NCBI GenBank assembly: GCA_002722095.1
Contig: PBKG01000014.1
Span: 67,340-83,146 of the forward strand
Direction of reading: 5' to 3'
Source of the DNA: Rhodospirillaceae bacterium
GTDB lineage: Bacteria; Pseudomonadota; Alphaproteobacteria; UBA8366
DNA: 15,807 nt
The notes beneath the pieces were generated by a model, which ran no database searches, had not been told where the DNA came from, and worked only from the letters and a program-made list of their open reading frames with translations. Numbering within the stretch: position 1 is the stretch's first letter; each line of letters begins with the position of its first letter. Position numbers and translations under genes: made by a program. This document shows, in pieces, positions 14,161 through 15,807 of this stretch.

Positions 14161-14544
14161 ATGGAGATCGACCATATCGATCATTTCGTGATCACCGCAG
14201 CGGACGTGGACATTACGTGCGATTTTTACTCGCGCGTGCTCGGTATGACGGTTAAGGAATTTACCGAAGGTCGCAAGGCGCTCTATTTTGGTAGCCAGAA
14301 GATAAACGTGCATCCGCCGGTCGGCACCGGCCCGACCCATCGCGCGCAGCAGCCCTCGGTCGGAGGCGCGGATTTCTGCCTGATAACGAAGACGCCAATC
14401 TCCGAGGTGATTGAACATCTGGAGTCGGAAGGGGTTCGTGTCGAGGTCGGGCCCGGCGAGCGTTCCGGCGCGGTGGGGACGATTACCTCGGTCTATTTCC
14501 GCGACCCGGATGGAAATTTGGTCGAGGTGTCCAACTATGATTGA
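14161..14544 (+). CDS. VOC-fold (glyoxalase/dioxygenase superfamily) protein
   Basis: A 127-residue protein with two beta-alpha-beta-beta-beta units, the size of a single-domain vicinal oxygen chelate protein. The first unit starts at IDHFVI (His8, a likely metal ligand) with DITCDFYSRVLGM and KINVH (His51 candidate). The second ends with YFRDPDGNLVEVSNY (Glu122, likely metal ligand). Members include glyoxalase I, fosfomycin-resistance-type enzymes and extradiol dioxygenases; the substrate cannot be told here. ATG 14161 lies behind AGGA (14154-14157). The 3' end overlaps the start of the TauD-like gene by 8 bases, so the two are translationally coupled, and rfbB is only 11 bases upstream. Confidence 0.85.
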   Translation: MEIDHIDHFVITAADVDITCDFYSRVLGMTVKEFTEGRKALYFGSQKINVHPPVGTGPTHRAQQPSVGGADFCLITKTPISEVIEHLESEGVRVEVGPGERSGAVGTITSVYFRDPDGNLVEVSNYD

Positions 14545-15382
14545 AGTGGTTCCGGTTTCCGATCCGATTGGCGCCGAACTGCAGGGTGTCGATTTGGGAA
14601 AGGTCGACGACCAAGCATTCGATGAAATTCATCGCGCCTGGATGGATCATTGCGTGCTCCTGTTTCGGGGTCAGACTATTTCGGCAAAGGAATTGGTAGC
14701 GTTCAGCAAGCGGTTCGGCGATCTCGATGTCGCACCGCCGAACGAAAACGGTCAGGTGGGTGTGGACGGATTACCCGAGGTGTTGGTGCTTTCCAACGTC
14801 AAGGAAAACGGGAAGGCGATCGGTGCGCTCGGCAACGCGGAAGCCCAATGGCACAGCGATATGAACTATATCGACGAGACACCGACCGGAAGCGTGTTGC
14901 TCAGCGTTGAAGTGCCTGATGAAGGCGGCGACACCGGCTTTTGCAATATGTACCGCGCGCTCGACGATTTGCCGGACGGTCTTCGTGAGCAGATCGACGG
15001 TCTCAACATCAAGCACGACAATTCGACCAATAGCGGCGGTTTTTTGCGGGAAGGGGCGGAGCCGGTAACCGATATCACCACCTGTCCCGGTGCGGTTCAC
15101 CCTATCGTCCGTACCCATCCGGAGACCGGCCGGAAGGCGCTTTATCTCGGGCGCCGGCGAAGCGCTTATATCATGGGCTTGCCGGTGGAAGAGTCCGAAA
15201 CCTTGCTCGACGAACTTTGGGCCCATGCCTCGCAGCCGAAATACGCCTGGCACCATCAATGGCACGCGGGTGATGTATTGATGTGGGATAATCGATGCAC
15301 CATGCATCGGCGCGACAGCTTCGACGATAGCAAGCGCCGTGTCATGCATCGCACTCAGATCAAGGGCGACAAGCCGATCTAA
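14537..15382 (+). CDS. TauD/TfdA-family Fe(II)/2-oxoglutarate dioxygenase
   Basis: A 281-residue 2-oxoglutarate-dependent dioxygenase with a double-stranded beta-helix fold. The facial triad is visible as His106 and Asp108 in WHSDMNY and His257 in MWDNRCTMHRRD. Arg272 in RRVMHRTQIKG probably binds the 2-oxoglutarate carboxylate, and GGDTGF (130-135) gives the usual Thr contact. The start MIEVVPVSDPIGAELQGVDL is a common family opening. ATG 14537 is chosen because it begins this opening and overlaps the VOC stop; a longer frame from 14411 lies inside the VOC gene. Family members cleave taurine, other sulfonates, sulfate esters or phenoxyacetates, or hydroxylate small molecules. Nothing in the sequence fixes the substrate, so taurine should not be assumed. 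Its stop is one base from the stop of the convergent transporter gene. Confidence 0.92.
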   Translation: MIEVVPVSDPIGAELQGVDLGKVDDQAFDEIHRAWMDHCVLLFRGQTISAKELVAFSKRFGDLDVAPPNENGQVGVDGLPEVLVLSNVKENGKAIGALGNAEAQWHSDMNYIDETPTGSVLLSVEVPDEGGDTGFCNMYRALDDLPDGLREQIDGLNIKHDNSTNSGGFLREGAEPVTDITTCPGAVHPIVRTHPETGRKALYLGRRRSAYIMGLPVEESETLLDELWAHASQPKYAWHHQWHAGDVLMWDNRCTMHRRDSFDDSKRRVMHRTQIKGDKPI

Positions 15383-15383
15383 A

Positions 15384-15807
15384 TCAGACCAACGCCTTCC
15401 GAATGAGGTTGGCACCGCTCACCAACATTAGCGTTAGGACCATTAGCCGAAACGGAGTCTCGGCGATGAGGCGGCGGGTGAAATGGCCGATGAGTTGGCC
15501 CCCGAACATGGGCAGCGCGGCGGCTGCCGACCACAGCACCAACTCCCAGGTCAGAAATTTGTAGCCGGCGAGAAACAACATCAACGCGACGACGGCGGTG
15601 AGATAGGCAATGCCGATGGCACCGACGAAGCGTTCCTTGGGTAGTTTTAGGGCCACCATATACATCAGCACCGGTGGCAAAAATCCGGAGATGCCGGCGA
15701 CCAGGCCACCGGTGAATCCGACCGGCACGCCGATGCGACGCGCTTTTTCTGGGGGCAGGTACCAATCGGGCTGGCTATAGATCAGGATCGCAAACAGGAC
15801 CACGAGC
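15384..15807 (-). CDS. TauE/SafE-family membrane transporter, C-terminal part (5' end outside window)
   Basis: The minus-strand frame is open to the window end, so the 5' part is missing. About 140 residues are seen. Hydrophobic segments suggest four membrane helices: RIGVPVGFTGGLVAGISGFLP through VLMYMVAL, GAIGIAYLTAVVALMLFLAG, ELVLWSAAAALPMFGGQLIG and FRLMVLTLMLVSGANLIR. The GFTGGLVAGISGFLPPVLMY repeat start and the GGQLIGHFTRRLI loop are typical of the sulfite/anion exporter TauE/SafE family (DUF81) in the inner membrane. The cargo is unknown; sulfite, sulfoacetate or other small organic anions are reported for the family. Its position next to a TauD-like gene is suggestive, but the genes are convergent, so they are not one operon. 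Confidence 0.85.
   Translation of the reverse strand, partial: LVVLFAILIYSQPDWYLPPEKARRIGVPVGFTGGLVAGISGFLPPVLMYMVALKLPKERFVGAIGIAYLTAVVALMLFLAGYKFLTWELVLWSAAAALPMFGGQLIGHFTRRLIAETPFRLMVLTLMLVSGANLIRKALV

Noticed and set aside
14411..14536. Longer TauD-like protein starting at 14411
   Set aside because: The extra 42 codons lie inside the VOC gene in another frame and are basic, unlike the family; MIEVVPVSDPIG at 14537 is the usual opening.

Overview
The window looks like a chromosomal segment of an alphaproteobacterium, probably a Rhodospirillales-like and possibly marine lineage. The main reasons are the aerobic cobalamin genes cobN-cobO-cobQ, a SAM-II (metA-type) riboswitch in front of metZ, and GC-rich, tightly packed genes with many stop/start overlaps. 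The genus cannot be named from the sequence. I see no tRNA, rRNA, IS element, phage gene or CRISPR array.

Region 1 (1-5014, + strand) is a tightly coupled cluster. It holds the C-terminal third of cobaltochelatase CobN, the corrinoid adenosyltransferase CobO, the cobyric acid synthase CobQ, an FMN nitroreductase-like protein and an SDR-fold protein. The first four junctions either overlap or, for the SDR, sit within about 11 bases. The first three genes carry out cobalt insertion, Co adenosylation and side-chain amidation of the corrin ring. The last two are not standard cobalamin genes, and the SDR has lost most of the classical SDR catalytic residues.

Region 2 (5103-8842, + strand) pairs a biotin-dependent-type carboxyltransferase with a two-part ADP-forming acyl-CoA synthetase, separated by 8 bases. 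No biotin carboxylase or biotin carrier gene is visible nearby. The pair suggests an acyl-CoA (de)carboxylation step linked to CoA-thioester-driven ATP formation, or to acid activation.

Region 3 (8851-12972, - strand) is read right to left: a CitE-like CoA-ester lyase, then metZ (O-succinylhomoserine sulfhydrylase), then a redoxin-like thiol protein, then an enolase-superfamily enzyme. Upstream of metZ a promoter, a SAM-II riboswitch with both helices intact and a rho-independent terminator can all be read directly. They form a complete SAM-responsive attenuator. The redoxin gene appears to have an in-frame TAA inside its signal peptide.

Region 4 (13088-15807) holds a lone rfbB (dTDP-glucose 4,6-dehydratase) followed closely by a VOC/glyoxalase-fold protein and an Fe(II)/2-oxoglutarate dioxygenase of the TauD family, all on the + strand. 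A convergent TauE/SafE-type membrane transporter, cut by the window end, stops one base from the dioxygenase stop codon. No gene-free stretch exceeds about 245 bases; the longest, before metZ, is explained by its riboswitch control region.
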